NCBI RefSeq assembly: GCF_003458415.1
Contig: NZ_QRUF01000007.1
Span: 42,083 to 106,082 of the forward strand
Length of the DNA: 64,000 nt
DNA from: Collinsella sp. AF25-2LB
GTDB lineage: Bacteria; Actinomycetota; Coriobacteriia; Coriobacteriales; Coriobacteriaceae
Direction: 5' to 3'
Positions 44,296 through 54,187 of the stretch are shown piece after piece. The translations under genes were made by a program, and so were the position numbers. Every line of letters starts with the position of its first letter. Positions within the stretch are counted from its first letter, which is position 1. Under the pieces are notes generated by a model, which searched no databases, was not told where the DNA came from, and was given only the letters and a program-made list of their open reading frames with translations.

Positions 44296-44345
44296 CAACC
44301 TACATGACGCGGATCATGCTGCCCGCCACCACGCCCAAATAAAAA
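44296..44345 (+). pseudogene. C-terminal relic, right copy
   Basis: CAACCTACATGACGCGGATCA and CCAAATAA match the left relic at 42964-43009 at roughly four of five positions, but an in-frame TGA interrupts it. Together the two relics bracket the toxin-antitoxin genes. Confidence 0.55.
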
Positions 44346-44379
44346 CCTCCCGGAAAGTATCAACCTTTCCGGGAGGTTT
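44344..44379 (-). terminator. Terminator of ligA
   Basis: AACCTCCCGGAAAG pairs with CTTTCCGGGAGGTT. On the minus strand TTTTTATTT follows, 22 bases beyond the ligA stop; on the plus strand TTTTC follows, so it may work both ways. Confidence 0.9.
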
Positions 44380-44400
44380 TCTAATTTGATTATCGATGTC

Positions 44401-46662
<2,262 letters not shown>

Positions 46663-46737
46663 CTAGAGTACCACCGGTCGCAATGGGGTCGAATAGCCCT
46701 TTCGAACCGCACCGAATCGGCAGCCGCCAGACCGGGG

Positions 46738-46940
46738 TGGACAGTTAGTTCAGATACGTATAAATCCTAGAGCTGAATCAGGCACGAACACCCCTGTTTC
46801 AACTAATTTGGGCTCCTCGAGACCATGTAAACGTCCCGCTCTCCCTTCCAAACACCCATTCGAGCCCCATCCCAATCAAAAATTGCTCAAAACGCATCCC
46901 AAGCTGCCCCAGATTTATACGTATCTGAACTAACTGTCCA
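46738..46940. repeat. Element bounded by perfect 29-bp inverted repeats
   Basis: TGGACAGTTAGTTCAGATAC at 46738 continues to 46766 and is repeated inverted at 46912-46940 without a mismatch. The 145 bases between contain no convincing reading frame, but GGGCTC/GAGCCC could pair inside. It lies in the 450-base gap between htrA and ligA, whose promoters are not evident. It resembles a MITE, or a large stem with a structured interior. Confidence 0.75.
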
Positions 46941-47010
46941 GACCATTACGAACCAGGCCTCTTGTCAGCCCCAAGTGATCCGTTTTCCTCCGTCCCCAAC
47001 GGATCAACAA

Positions 47011-47050
47011 GAAAAGAGGGGCTGTCCCACACTTGGCGGGACAGCCCCTC
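47011..47050 (-). terminator. Terminator of htrA
   Basis: GAGGGGCTGTCCC pairs with GGGACAGCCCCTC around a nine-base loop, followed on the minus strand by TTTTC. It lies 28 bases beyond the htrA stop. Confidence 0.9.
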
Positions 47051-47077
47051 TGGCTTCGGCATATGCGATACAGCTCG

Positions 47078-48538
47078 TTAGAAACCCTGGCCGTAGCCCT
47101 GGCCCTGGCCCTGCTGGCCTAGCAGCTCCTCCAGGTACTGGCGCAGCTGCTCGTCGGTAATACCGCCGTTGCCGGTGTCGGTCGAACTGTCGTCCTGCTG
47201 CTGGTTCTGCAGCTCCTCGTCAGAGCCCAGCTCGACGGTGACCTTCTTCTCGTCCTTACCGCGCATAAGCGAGATCTCGACCTTCTCGCCCACCTCGTGG
47301 CTGCGCAGCGCGATGATCAGGCCATCGGCGCTCGTGATTTCGTCGTCGCCCAGCTTGGTGATGACGTCGCCCTCCTGAATGCCGGCCTTGGCAGCAGGAC
47401 CGTCCTCGACGACGCTCGCCACATACGCGCCGCTATCGGTGCTCAGCTTGTTGGTGCGGGCGTTGAGCGCATTGACGCTCGAAAGCGTAGCGCCCATGTA
47501 CGGATGCACCGGCGTCTTGCCGTCGATAATCTGGTCGGCAATGTTCTTGGCGTAGTTAACGGGAATAGCAAAGCCCACGCCTGAGCTGGAGCCCGAGTAG
47601 CTCTCGATGAGCGAGTTGATACCCACCAGCTCGCCATTGTCGTTGACGAGCGCGCCGCCGGAGTTGCCCGGGTTGATGGCGGCATCGGTCTGGATCATGT
47701 TGGCATAGATGGTGTTACCGCTGGTAGAGCTCATGGCCGTGGAGCGGTAGAGCGCCGACACAATGCCCGTGGAGACAGACTGCTCGTTGCCAAACGGCGA
47801 GCCGATCGCCATAACCCACTCTCCCACGTTGAGCTTGGAGGAATCACCAATCTCGATTGGCGTGAGCTTGGAGGCGTCGGCGTCCTTGAGCTTGATGACG
47901 GCCAGGTCGCTCGAGGCATCGTTGCCCACGAACTCAGCCTCGTAGGTGGTGCCGTCGTCCATGGTCACCACGTACTGGTCGTAACCATCGACCACGTGGT
48001 TGTTGGTGAGGATGTGGCCCTCGGTATCGAGCACGACGCCCGAACCGACGCTGCCCGAGCTATCCGACTCATCAGCAGACTGCGAAAGCGAGCCATTCTG
48101 GCTGCCGCTCGAAGTGGCGGTAATGGAAACGACGGAGGGCAGGGCCTTAGCAGAAACGGCCTCGGCCAGCGTGGTGTCCTCGGAGTCAATGGTGATCTTT
48201 TGCGTCGACGAACCCGAAGCACCCGCCGTCACGGCATTCTTGCCACCACCGATATCGAGCGTGCCGCTCATAATGAGCGCAATGACCAGCAGGGCTCCGC
48301 AGGCACAGCCGGCAAGCGCCGTAATAAAGATCGGCAGCTTTTTGGTCTTGGTCTTGACCACCGTGTGCTTGTTCACGACCTGCTGGCCACCCAGCGGCTT
48401 GCCGGTCTGCGTGTCGTAGGCCTGCACGTAGGGAATGTTACTGCCGGCAGGCGTCGACTCCACCTGCACACGCGGCTGCTGCTGGGTCTCGCCGGCGTTG
48501 CCCGCATCCTGGGGACGCTGGGAATCGTACTCGCTCAT
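47078..48538 (-). CDS. htrA: HtrA/DegP-like serine protease
   Basis: A 486-residue membrane-anchored protease. A 65-residue cytoplasmic N-terminus rich in Gln and Pro is followed by a membrane helix (about 69-91), an extracytoplasmic trypsin-like domain, and one PDZ domain. The triad is H181 (LTNNHVVDG), D211 (SSDLAVIKL) and S293 (NPGNSGGAL). The protein ends in a glutamine- and glycine-rich tail. The start at 48538 has GAAAGGA upstream. HtrA proteins degrade misfolded exported proteins under stress. It is downstream of glnA and the GlnR-like gene but separated by hairpins. Confidence 0.93.
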   Translation of the reverse strand: MSEYDSQRPQDAGNAGETQQQPRVQVESTPAGSNIPYVQAYDTQTGKPLGGQQVVNKHTVVKTKTKKLPIFITALAGCACGALLVIALIMSGTLDIGGGKNAVTAGASGSSTQKITIDSEDTTLAEAVSAKALPSVVSITATSSGSQNGSLSQSADESDSSGSVGSGVVLDTEGHILTNNHVVDGYDQYVVTMDDGTTYEAEFVGNDASSDLAVIKLKDADASKLTPIEIGDSSKLNVGEWVMAIGSPFGNEQSVSTGIVSALYRSTAMSSTSGNTIYANMIQTDAAINPGNSGGALVNDNGELVGINSLIESYSGSSSGVGFAIPVNYAKNIADQIIDGKTPVHPYMGATLSSVNALNARTNKLSTDSGAYVASVVEDGPAAKAGIQEGDVITKLGDDEITSADGLIIALRSHEVGEKVEISLMRGKDEKKVTVELGSDEELQNQQQDDSSTDTGNGGITDEQLRQYLEELLGQQGQGQGYGQGF

Positions 48539-48567
48539 GGCTGCGATCCTTTCGTCAAATAACCAAA

Positions 48568-48591
48568 GGCCCGCCAAACATGTGGCGGGCC
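48568..48591 (-). terminator. Hairpin in the htrA leader
   Basis: GGCCCGCCA pairs with TGGCGGGCC around a six-base loop. On the minus strand TTTGGTTATTT follows, then the htrA ribosome-binding site. It could end transcripts coming from glnA and the GlnR-like gene, or regulate htrA. Confidence 0.6.
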
Positions 48592-48709
48592 ATCATTGTT
48601 CACGTTGAGTTGTACCCCAATATGCGGGCGCAAGTGTATGAGAACGCAATCTTTTAGGAAGGCTTAAGTTCTGCCGCAGACCCGAAAGGAATCCGTACCT
48701 GCGTCAAAA

Positions 48710-48742
48710 CCACCACAAAAGTGCCTGTCCCCTTTGTGGTGG
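48710..48742. repeat. Dispersed CCACCAC hairpin, family 1, copy 5
   Basis: CCACCACAAAAGTGCCTGTC followed by CCCTTTGTGGTGG. It ends four bases from the stop codon of the GlnR-like gene and probably shapes its 3' end. Confidence 0.88.
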
Positions 48743-48746
48743 AAAT

Positions 48747-49409
48747 CTAGTCTTTAAACAGATAGCCCACGCCGCGGACGGTGGTGATGTGCGCCGCGAT
48801 CTGCGGACCCACCTTGGAGCGGATGCGTCGAATGTGCACGTCGACGGTGCGCGTGCCGCCGCAGTACTCAAAGCCCCATACGCGGTGCAGCAGCACCTCG
48901 CGGCTGTAGGCGCGGTTGGGGTGCGTCGCCAAAAAGCTCAGCAGCGAGTACTCCATCAGCGTCAGGTCGATGGGCTCGTTATCGAGCGTCACCTGGTAGG
49001 TGGCCAAGTTGATCTCGAGGTTATCGATGTTGAGCACATCGTCGGCGGCGACGGTCTCCTCCTCGCCCATCAGGCGCTGCGCACGAGACTTAAGCTCGTT
49101 GGGCGTCGCCGTGGGGCATACAAAGTCGGCATGCGCGTGATTGGGCAGGCGCAGGGTGCCGAGCGCCTCGTCGTCAACGATCACCAGCATGGGGACGCCG
49201 CCGCGGTCGTCGAGCCACTTGGCAATCTGATCGATGCGGTCACTGCGGATGCCATCGGAATCGAGGATCAGCAGGTCAAAGTCGTGCGCCGCAGTCGGCG
49301 AATCGGGGGTTGCCAAGCTCACCTCGACACCCAGAGTGGTCGTCAAGCTGCGGGCAAACTCGTGGAAGCGCGTCGTGCGCGCCATGAACAGGGCACTCTT
49401 TTCGGACAT
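48747..49409 (-). CDS. glnR: GlnR-like OmpR-family regulator
   Basis: A 220-residue regulator with a receiver-like domain and a C-terminal winged helix. The DNA-binding part has YSREVLLHRVWGFEYCGGTR followed by TVDVHIRRIRSKVGP, very close to actinobacterial GlnR. The receiver is degenerate: the acidic pair at the first strand is absent, and the conserved lysine is replaced in DFVCP, although an aspartate remains in LLILDSDG. GlnR proteins are known for this atypical pocket. The gene lies 50 bases after glnA on the same strand, which supports a nitrogen-control role. The start at 49409 has TTTGGAGG upstream. No kinase is adjacent. Confidence 0.78.
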   Translation of the reverse strand: MSEKSALFMARTTRFHEFARSLTTTLGVEVSLATPDSPTAAHDFDLLILDSDGIRSDRIDQIAKWLDDRGGVPMLVIVDDEALGTLRLPNHAHADFVCPTATPNELKSRAQRLMGEEETVAADDVLNIDNLEINLATYQVTLDNEPIDLTLMEYSLLSFLATHPNRAYSREVLLHRVWGFEYCGGTRTVDVHIRRIRSKVGPQIAAHITTVRGVGYLFKD

Positions 49410-49459
49410 ATCGGCCTCCAAAGAAATGAGCTCAATCGTACTGGAACAAGCCAGCACGA

Positions 49460-50797
49460 TTAGGAGTTCGCCAGGTAGTGCTTGATCTCCCACTCGGTGA
49501 TCGTAGACTCAAACTTATGCCACTCGTCGCGTTTCTTTTTGAGGAAGAAGCTGTGGATGTGCTCGCCGAGGGCATCCTTCATAAACTGCGAGTCCTCAAA
49601 CACGTCGAGCGCCTCTTTGAGCGAGCGCGGTAGCGGCGTGTAGCCGGCCTCAACCATCTGACGGTCGGTGAGCTTGAGCGTCTCGGCCGTGGCCTCGGGC
49701 GGGAGCTCCAGCTTGCGCTCGATGCCGTCCAGACCAGCCGCCAGCGTGACGGCGTTGACCAGGTACGGGTTGGCCATGGGGTCGGGGCTGCGAAGCTCGA
49801 TGCGCGTGGACAGCTGCTTGCCGGGCTTGTAGACCGGAATGCGGACCATGCTCGCGCGGTTGCGCAGGCCCCACGTGGCGTACTGCGGCACGGAGTCGCC
49901 GCCTGTGGTGATGCGCTTGTACGAGTTGACCGTGGGGTTGGTGATGGCGCTAATCTCGCGGGCATGCGCCAGGATGCCGGCCATGTAGTGCTTGGCGATA
50001 TCGGAGAGGTGGTACTTCTCGTCGTCCTCGCCCCAAAAGACGTTGTTGCCGTCGTGGTCGAATAGCGACTGGCACAGGAACATAGCGCTGCCGTCCTCGC
50101 CCGCCAACGGCTTGGGCATAAAGGAGGCGTGGCAACCGCTCTCGTAGGCCTGCTGCTTAATGATGAGTTTGGCCGTGGTGATGGCGTCGGACATGCTCAG
50201 GGCCTCGGCGTGGCGCAGGCTCATGCCGTGCTGCGAGCGGCCGGCAGCGTGGAAGGTGTACTCCACGGGCACGGACATCTTCTCGAGCGTGAGAACCGTG
50301 TTGCGGCGCAGGTCGCGGGCGGCATCGCTCACCGAAAGATCGAAGTAGCCCACGTTGTCGAGCGGCTCGGGCGTGTGCTCGTCGGGGAAGTAGTAATACT
50401 CCAGCTCGGCACCCACGTTGAGCAGATAGCCAGCCTTCTCGGCCTTGCGGAACATGCGGCGCAGGGCATCGCGTGGATCGCCGGCAAAGGGCTTGCAATC
50501 GGGAGTGCACACGTCGCAGAACACGCGGGCGACGCCGTTGTGGCTCGGGCGCCACGGCAGGATCTGGAAGGTCGAAGCATCGGGAAACGCCAGCATGTCG
50601 GCTTCCTCGGGCGTGGCAAAGCCCTCGATGGCGGAGCCGTCAAAGCCAATACCCTCCTCAAAAGCGACCTCGAGGTCCTCGGGGCTAATGGCAAAGTTCT
50701 TGAGGCGGCCGAGAATGTCGACAAACCACAGACGCACAAAGCGGATGTCACGCTGCTCTACGGAGCGGAGTACGTAATCGATGTTCTGCTGGTTCAT
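49460..50797 (-). CDS. glnA: Glutamine synthetase, type I
   Basis: GlnA makes glutamine from glutamate and ammonia. The 445-residue product has the beta-grasp N-terminus with GIGFDGSAIEGF, the NPTVNSYKRI ATP-binding segment and the RIELRSPDPMANPYL active-site region. Length and the ending KRDEWHKFESTITEWEIKHYL fit the GSI-alpha type of Firmicutes; the tyrosine used for adenylylation in GSI-beta enzymes is not evident. Feedback inhibition and transcriptional control are therefore more likely than adenylylation. It is followed by a GlnR-like gene in an apparent operon. Confidence 0.96.
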   Translation of the reverse strand: MNQQNIDYVLRSVEQRDIRFVRLWFVDILGRLKNFAISPEDLEVAFEEGIGFDGSAIEGFATPEEADMLAFPDASTFQILPWRPSHNGVARVFCDVCTPDCKPFAGDPRDALRRMFRKAEKAGYLLNVGAELEYYYFPDEHTPEPLDNVGYFDLSVSDAARDLRRNTVLTLEKMSVPVEYTFHAAGRSQHGMSLRHAEALSMSDAITTAKLIIKQQAYESGCHASFMPKPLAGEDGSAMFLCQSLFDHDGNNVFWGEDDEKYHLSDIAKHYMAGILAHAREISAITNPTVNSYKRITTGGDSVPQYATWGLRNRASMVRIPVYKPGKQLSTRIELRSPDPMANPYLVNAVTLAAGLDGIERKLELPPEATAETLKLTDRQMVEAGYTPLPRSLKEALDVFEDSQFMKDALGEHIHSFFLKKKRDEWHKFESTITEWEIKHYLANS

Positions 50798-50931
50798 GTC
50801 GCTCCCCTTTCTTTCGGGCGGGTTTCGACTGGTCTATATCGCAGATACTATCGCAGAAAAATGTTTCCGCAGGGTTAAAGCGTATCAAGCGCTCAAAAAA
50901 CGTGCGCGAACAGGCAGTTGCGAACGAGCGG

Positions 50932-51303
50932 CTAGCGTTCAGATTCGGAGACAATTTGTCTACAGGCTCGTTCCAGCGTAGGGAACTCCATCGTCACTGC
51001 ATCCCAAACAACCGAGCGGTCGACATTGCCGTAATCATGCGCAAGATAATTTCTCATGCCGATAATTCCACGCCATTCGATTTCGGGATGAAGCCGCTGC
51101 GAGCGTTCCGACAATTTGCCCGCTTCTTCCGTTACCCTAAGCGCACACATCAAAAGGGAGTCCGCCAACGCCCTCGTCCGCACGTCATTCGCATGCAGAA
51201 ACTGGTCCTCGGTGATATCAAAAACCTTGATGCGCTCGTTCGTTTCAGAAATGGCATCCAAAACCTCTTGGGCGCGAAGGCTGTCTGACTTACGCGCGAT
51301 CAT
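50932..51303 (-). CDS. hepT: HepT-like (DUF86) ribonuclease toxin
   Basis: A 123-residue helical HEPN protein. The catalytic R-x(4-6)-H-x-Y motif is seen as RNYLAHDYG near residues 82-90. HepT toxins cleave RNA and are neutralised by an MntA nucleotidyltransferase that AMPylates the tyrosine of this motif. The start overlaps the end of the MntA-like gene by 14 bases. The pair is therefore a type VII-like toxin-antitoxin module. Confidence 0.88.
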   Translation of the reverse strand: MIARKSDSLRAQEVLDAISETNERIKVFDITEDQFLHANDVRTRALADSLLMCALRVTEEAGKLSERSQRLHPEIEWRGIIGMRNYLAHDYGNVDRSVVWDAVTMEFPTLERACRQIVSESER

Positions 51304-51784
51304 AAAGGATCACTCCTTCGCGCTCGATTACCGCGGCAAGATCGTCATCAAGATGATCACTAGAGACGAGATCAACCTGCCTCCCGGTTTCTTTGCGCAC
51401 CGCCTCACCAAATGCCGACAGCGCGAAAAGACCAAAGCCCCGCTCGCGATCGACTTCGAGGCGCAAGTCAATATCACTATCGGCATGCGCCTCGCCACGG
51501 GCATACGAACCAAAAAGAATCACGGTTTTGATGGCGGGAATCGAGCTGGCCGCCTCGCGGACGGCGGACTCAATCTGGGCAGTATCCAAAATGCCCGCCG
51601 CGGCGCTTTCGCTCGCAGAGCTTTTACCGAGTGAAGGAACAAACGGCAGAGAGCGTTCGCGCAGCATCTGCCTCATAAACATATTGACCGCAACAGACGA
51701 AGTCATGCCAAGCTCTTCGCACAGTTCGGCAAATGAGTCTTTAATTGACGAGTCCACTCGCACACTCAGCACAGACGCAGCCAT
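51290..51784 (-). CDS. mntA: RelB/DinJ-like domain fused to MntA nucleotidyltransferase
   Basis: A 164-residue protein with two parts. Residues 1-50 (SVLSVRVDSSIKDSFAELCE, then SSVAVNMFMRQMLRERSLPF) form a RelB/DinJ-type ribbon-helix-helix domain. Residues 70-164 form a minimal nucleotidyltransferase with ILFGSYARGEAHADSDIDL, the GSxRG and DxD active site. MntA proteins usually lack a DNA-binding domain, so this fusion could both AMPylate the HepT toxin and repress the operon. CAGGAGG precedes the start, and a GTCT/AGAC pair lies in the promoter region. Confidence 0.85.
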   Translation of the reverse strand: MAASVLSVRVDSSIKDSFAELCEELGMTSSVAVNMFMRQMLRERSLPFVPSLGKSSASESAAAGILDTAQIESAVREAASSIPAIKTVILFGSYARGEAHADSDIDLRLEVDRERGFGLFALSAFGEAVRKETGRQVDLVSSDHLDDDLAAVIEREGVILYDRA

Positions 51785-51826
51785 GGATACCTCCTGTATG
51801 ACATTGTCTATATATTATCACACAGA

Positions 51827-52849
51827 CTAGCGCGAGGTCGATGCGCGATGTTCGATGTGGCCGGGGATCTCGATGCGCTTGGGGGCGAGCTTTGCGGCCT
51901 CGCCCACGGTGGTGGTAACAACATCGATGCGCTCGGACAGGCGCTCGACTACGCGCTCGGCAATGGTAAGGGTGTCTTGCGCTGCCGTGGTCACGCCGCC
52001 AAAGAGCACGTGATTCCAGGGATAGTCGTCAAACGTTGCGATCTTGAGACCCGCCGGCAGCGAGGGACCAAGCTGCGCCAGCGCCTCGGTCAGACGCAGG
52101 AAAACCAGGCCGTTGACGGCAATGAGGCCGAGCTTTTTGCCTGCATAGCCGCGGATGGTCTCGTCCAAGCGACCGACGCCCGTGGCGCCACCGTCGGCCA
52201 GGGTGACGACCTCGCCCGCAAGGCCGCGGCGCGAAAGCTCGTCGGCAAAGGCCTCGGCGCGCTCTCGACGCACGGGGCTATCGTCGCTTGCCTCGGTGAG
52301 CAGGCACAGACGCTCGCTGCCCGCAGCGGCGAGCTCGTCTACCAAGCCGGCGACGAGCTCACGGTTGTTAGATGTCACCAGATCGACACCGCCGTCGGCA
52401 ACATCGCGGTCGAGCAGCACAACGGGCAGACGTCCCGCTGCCGCGACGATCGCCTCGTCATTGCCTCCGCAGGTGTTGACGACCAGGCCGTCCACGCCGG
52501 CATCGATAAGTCTGGTGAGCGACTCCGCTTCCTTAGCGGGGTCGTTGCCGCTAATGGCCGTCATGAGCGAGCAGCCGCGCGCCGCGGCGCTGGCGGAAAG
52601 GCCCTCGAGCATGGCGCTCGAGAACGGGTTGGCGATGTCAGCCAGAATCACACCGATGAGGTTCGTACGCGAGCTGCGCAGATTGCGCGCGGCGGCACGT
52701 GGGCGATAGCCGGTGCGTTCGATAACCGCTGCGATGCGAGCGCGGGTTTCCTCGGTCATTTGCCCGGGGCGGTTGTTGAGATAGCGCGAGACCGTGGCCG
52801 GGCTCACGCCCGCCTCGGCGGCAATGTCCTTGATTCTCATCTGCGCCAT
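51827..52849 (-). CDS. kdgR: LacI-family regulator, KdgR-like
   Basis: A 340-residue LacI-type repressor. The N-terminal helix-turn-helix is MRIKDIAAEAGVSPATVSRY and the hinge helix follows at RAAARNLRSSRT. The effector domain contains FDDYPWNHVLFGG, a pattern seen in 2-keto-3-deoxygluconate-responsive KdgR proteins. It is divergent from kdgK, and the intergenic region carries the palindrome ACGAAACCGATTTCGT, also found upstream of the YczE-like gene at 56325. These are the likely operators. The start could be at 52849 or three codons later. Confidence 0.82.
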   Translation of the reverse strand: MAQMRIKDIAAEAGVSPATVSRYLNNRPGQMTEETRARIAAVIERTGYRPRAAARNLRSSRTNLIGVILADIANPFSSAMLEGLSASAAARGCSLMTAISGNDPAKEAESLTRLIDAGVDGLVVNTCGGNDEAIVAAAGRLPVVLLDRDVADGGVDLVTSNNRELVAGLVDELAAAGSERLCLLTEASDDSPVRRERAEAFADELSRRGLAGEVVTLADGGATGVGRLDETIRGYAGKKLGLIAVNGLVFLRLTEALAQLGPSLPAGLKIATFDDYPWNHVLFGGVTTAAQDTLTIAERVVERLSERIDVVTTTVGEAAKLAPKRIEIPGHIEHRASTSR

Positions 52850-52934
52850 AGCGCACCCCGTTTCCCAATTGTCGGCGATCTGAGCCATTTTAGGCATTTT
52901 TTAAAAATCTCGGTTGCAAAACGCTGTAGGTGAG

Positions 52935-52979
52935 TATACTACAACTCGAAACGAAACCGATTTCGTAAACCGATTTCGG
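52935..52979 (+). promoter_or_regulatory. kdgK promoter and LacI operators
   Basis: TATACT (52935-52940) is a good -10 box. Ten bases later lies the palindrome ACGAAACCGATTTCGT (52951-52966), then a second partial site, ACCGATTTCGG (52969-52979). The same -10 box and operator, at almost the same distance, occur at 56310-56340. The sites overlap the expected transcription start, so repression is expected. Confidence 0.8.
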
Positions 52980-52982
52980 CAA

Positions 52983-53040
52983 GCGTTGGCACGCAGGTGC
53001 AAAGACGCACCCTACCGTCTTGGCACCTGCGTGCCAACGC
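52983..53040 (+). other. Leader stem-loop with conserved apical sequence, copy 1
   Basis: A perfect 18-pair stem (52983-53000 with 53023-53040) closes a 22-base apical segment, AAAGACGCACCCTACC plus GTCTTG, in which AAGAC and GTCTT can also pair. At 56344-56401 the apical segment is almost identical while the stem sequence is different but still paired. It starts just after the operator, so it should be the first structure in the kdgK mRNA. Confidence 0.8.
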
Positions 53041-53082
53041 CATATCAAAGGTGTACGCACGAGTAAAAGGAGCTGCGCGACC

Positions 53083-54117
53083 ATGGGTAAAACGGTTCTT
53101 ACCTTCGGCGAGATCATGATGAGACTCTCGCCCAAAGACCACCTGCGTATTGAGCAGGCAACCGAGTTTGACGTCCGCTACGGCGGCGCCGAGGCCAACA
53201 CCGCGCTTTCCCTGGCCTACCAGGGCGACAAGGCCGCTTACGTCTCCGTTGTCCCGGCCAACCGTCTGGGCGAGTGCGCCCTGCGTTCGCTGAAGGCCTA
53301 CGACGTCGACACCACGCGCGTCGTGCGTCGGGGCGACCGCCTTGGCTCCTATGTGTTTGAGGTCGGTGCCTCGCAGCGCGGCAACGGTTGCGTCTACGAC
53401 CGCAAGTACTCTGCCATCAACATGGCCAAGCGCGACGTCTTTGACTGGGACGAGATCCTCAAGGGCATCGATGTCTTCTATTTCTCCGGCGTGACCCCCG
53501 CCGTCTCCGATGAGATGGCCGCCGCCTGCAAGGATGCGCTCGCCGCCTGCCGCGCCAAGGGCATCACCACCGTGTGTGACGTGAACTATCGCGGCAAGAT
53601 GTGGTCGCCCGAGAAGTCGCAGGCCACCATGAAGGAACTCCTGCCGCTCGTCGACATCTGCATCGCCAACGACGAGGATGCGCCTGCCGGCCTTGGCATG
53701 ACCTGCGTCTCTGGCTCCCTTTCCCACGGCATCGAGGAGCGCGACACCTACGTCGAGATGGCCCGCCAGATCTGCGCCGAGTACGGCTGCAAGAAGGTCG
53801 CCTCGGTCGTCCGCAACATCTCCTGCGTCGAGCGCTCCATCTGGATGGGCATGCTCTTTGACGCCGAGAGCGGCGAGCACTGGTTCTCCCCTGCTCACGA
53901 TGTACACGTGCTCGAGGGCGTTGCCGCTGGCGACGCTTTCAACGCCGGCCTCGTCCATGCCCTCATCAACGACTTTGACCCGCAGGCTGCCGTCAACTAC
54001 GCCATCGCGGCCTCGATCCTCAAGCTCACCATCAAGGGCGATTCCAACTTGGTGACCGCAGACGAGATCGCAGCCGTGGCATCAGCCGCCAACGGTGGCA
54101 CTCGCGTCGCACGCTAG
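53083..54117 (+). CDS. kdgK: 2-keto-3-deoxygluconate kinase
   Basis: KdgK phosphorylates 2-keto-3-deoxygluconate to KDPG in the breakdown of uronic acids and pectin-derived sugars. The 344-residue PfkB-family protein starts MGKTVLTFGEIMMRLSP, has the PfkB-type GGAEANTALSL segment near 35-45, and the ATP-site motif GVAAGDAFNAGLVHAL with catalytic aspartate near 285. The start at 53083 has AAAGGAG upstream. It is the first gene of a kdgK-eda unit under a LacI operator. The stem-loop leader suggests additional RNA-level control. Confidence 0.93.
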   Translation: MGKTVLTFGEIMMRLSPKDHLRIEQATEFDVRYGGAEANTALSLAYQGDKAAYVSVVPANRLGECALRSLKAYDVDTTRVVRRGDRLGSYVFEVGASQRGNGCVYDRKYSAINMAKRDVFDWDEILKGIDVFYFSGVTPAVSDEMAAACKDALAACRAKGITTVCDVNYRGKMWSPEKSQATMKELLPLVDICIANDEDAPAGLGMTCVSGSLSHGIEERDTYVEMARQICAEYGCKKVASVVRNISCVERSIWMGMLFDAESGEHWFSPAHDVHVLEGVAAGDAFNAGLVHALINDFDPQAAVNYAIAASILKLTIKGDSNLVTADEIAAVASAANGGTRVAR

Positions 54118-54131
54118 TCCGTCTCCATTCC

Positions 54132-54171
54132 GCGGGCCGCAGCTTTCCAATCCCATACCCCTGCGGCCCGC
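54132..54171 (+). other. Hairpin after kdgK
   Basis: An 11-pair stem (GCGGGCCGCAG with CTGCGGCCCGC) holds an 18-base loop reading CCAATCCCATACCC in part, similar to the AGTCCCATTCC loop of the next element. No T-tract follows, so it may be part of a larger structured region rather than a terminator. Confidence 0.6.
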
Positions 54172-54187
54172 TCCCCGATTCCTCCGG

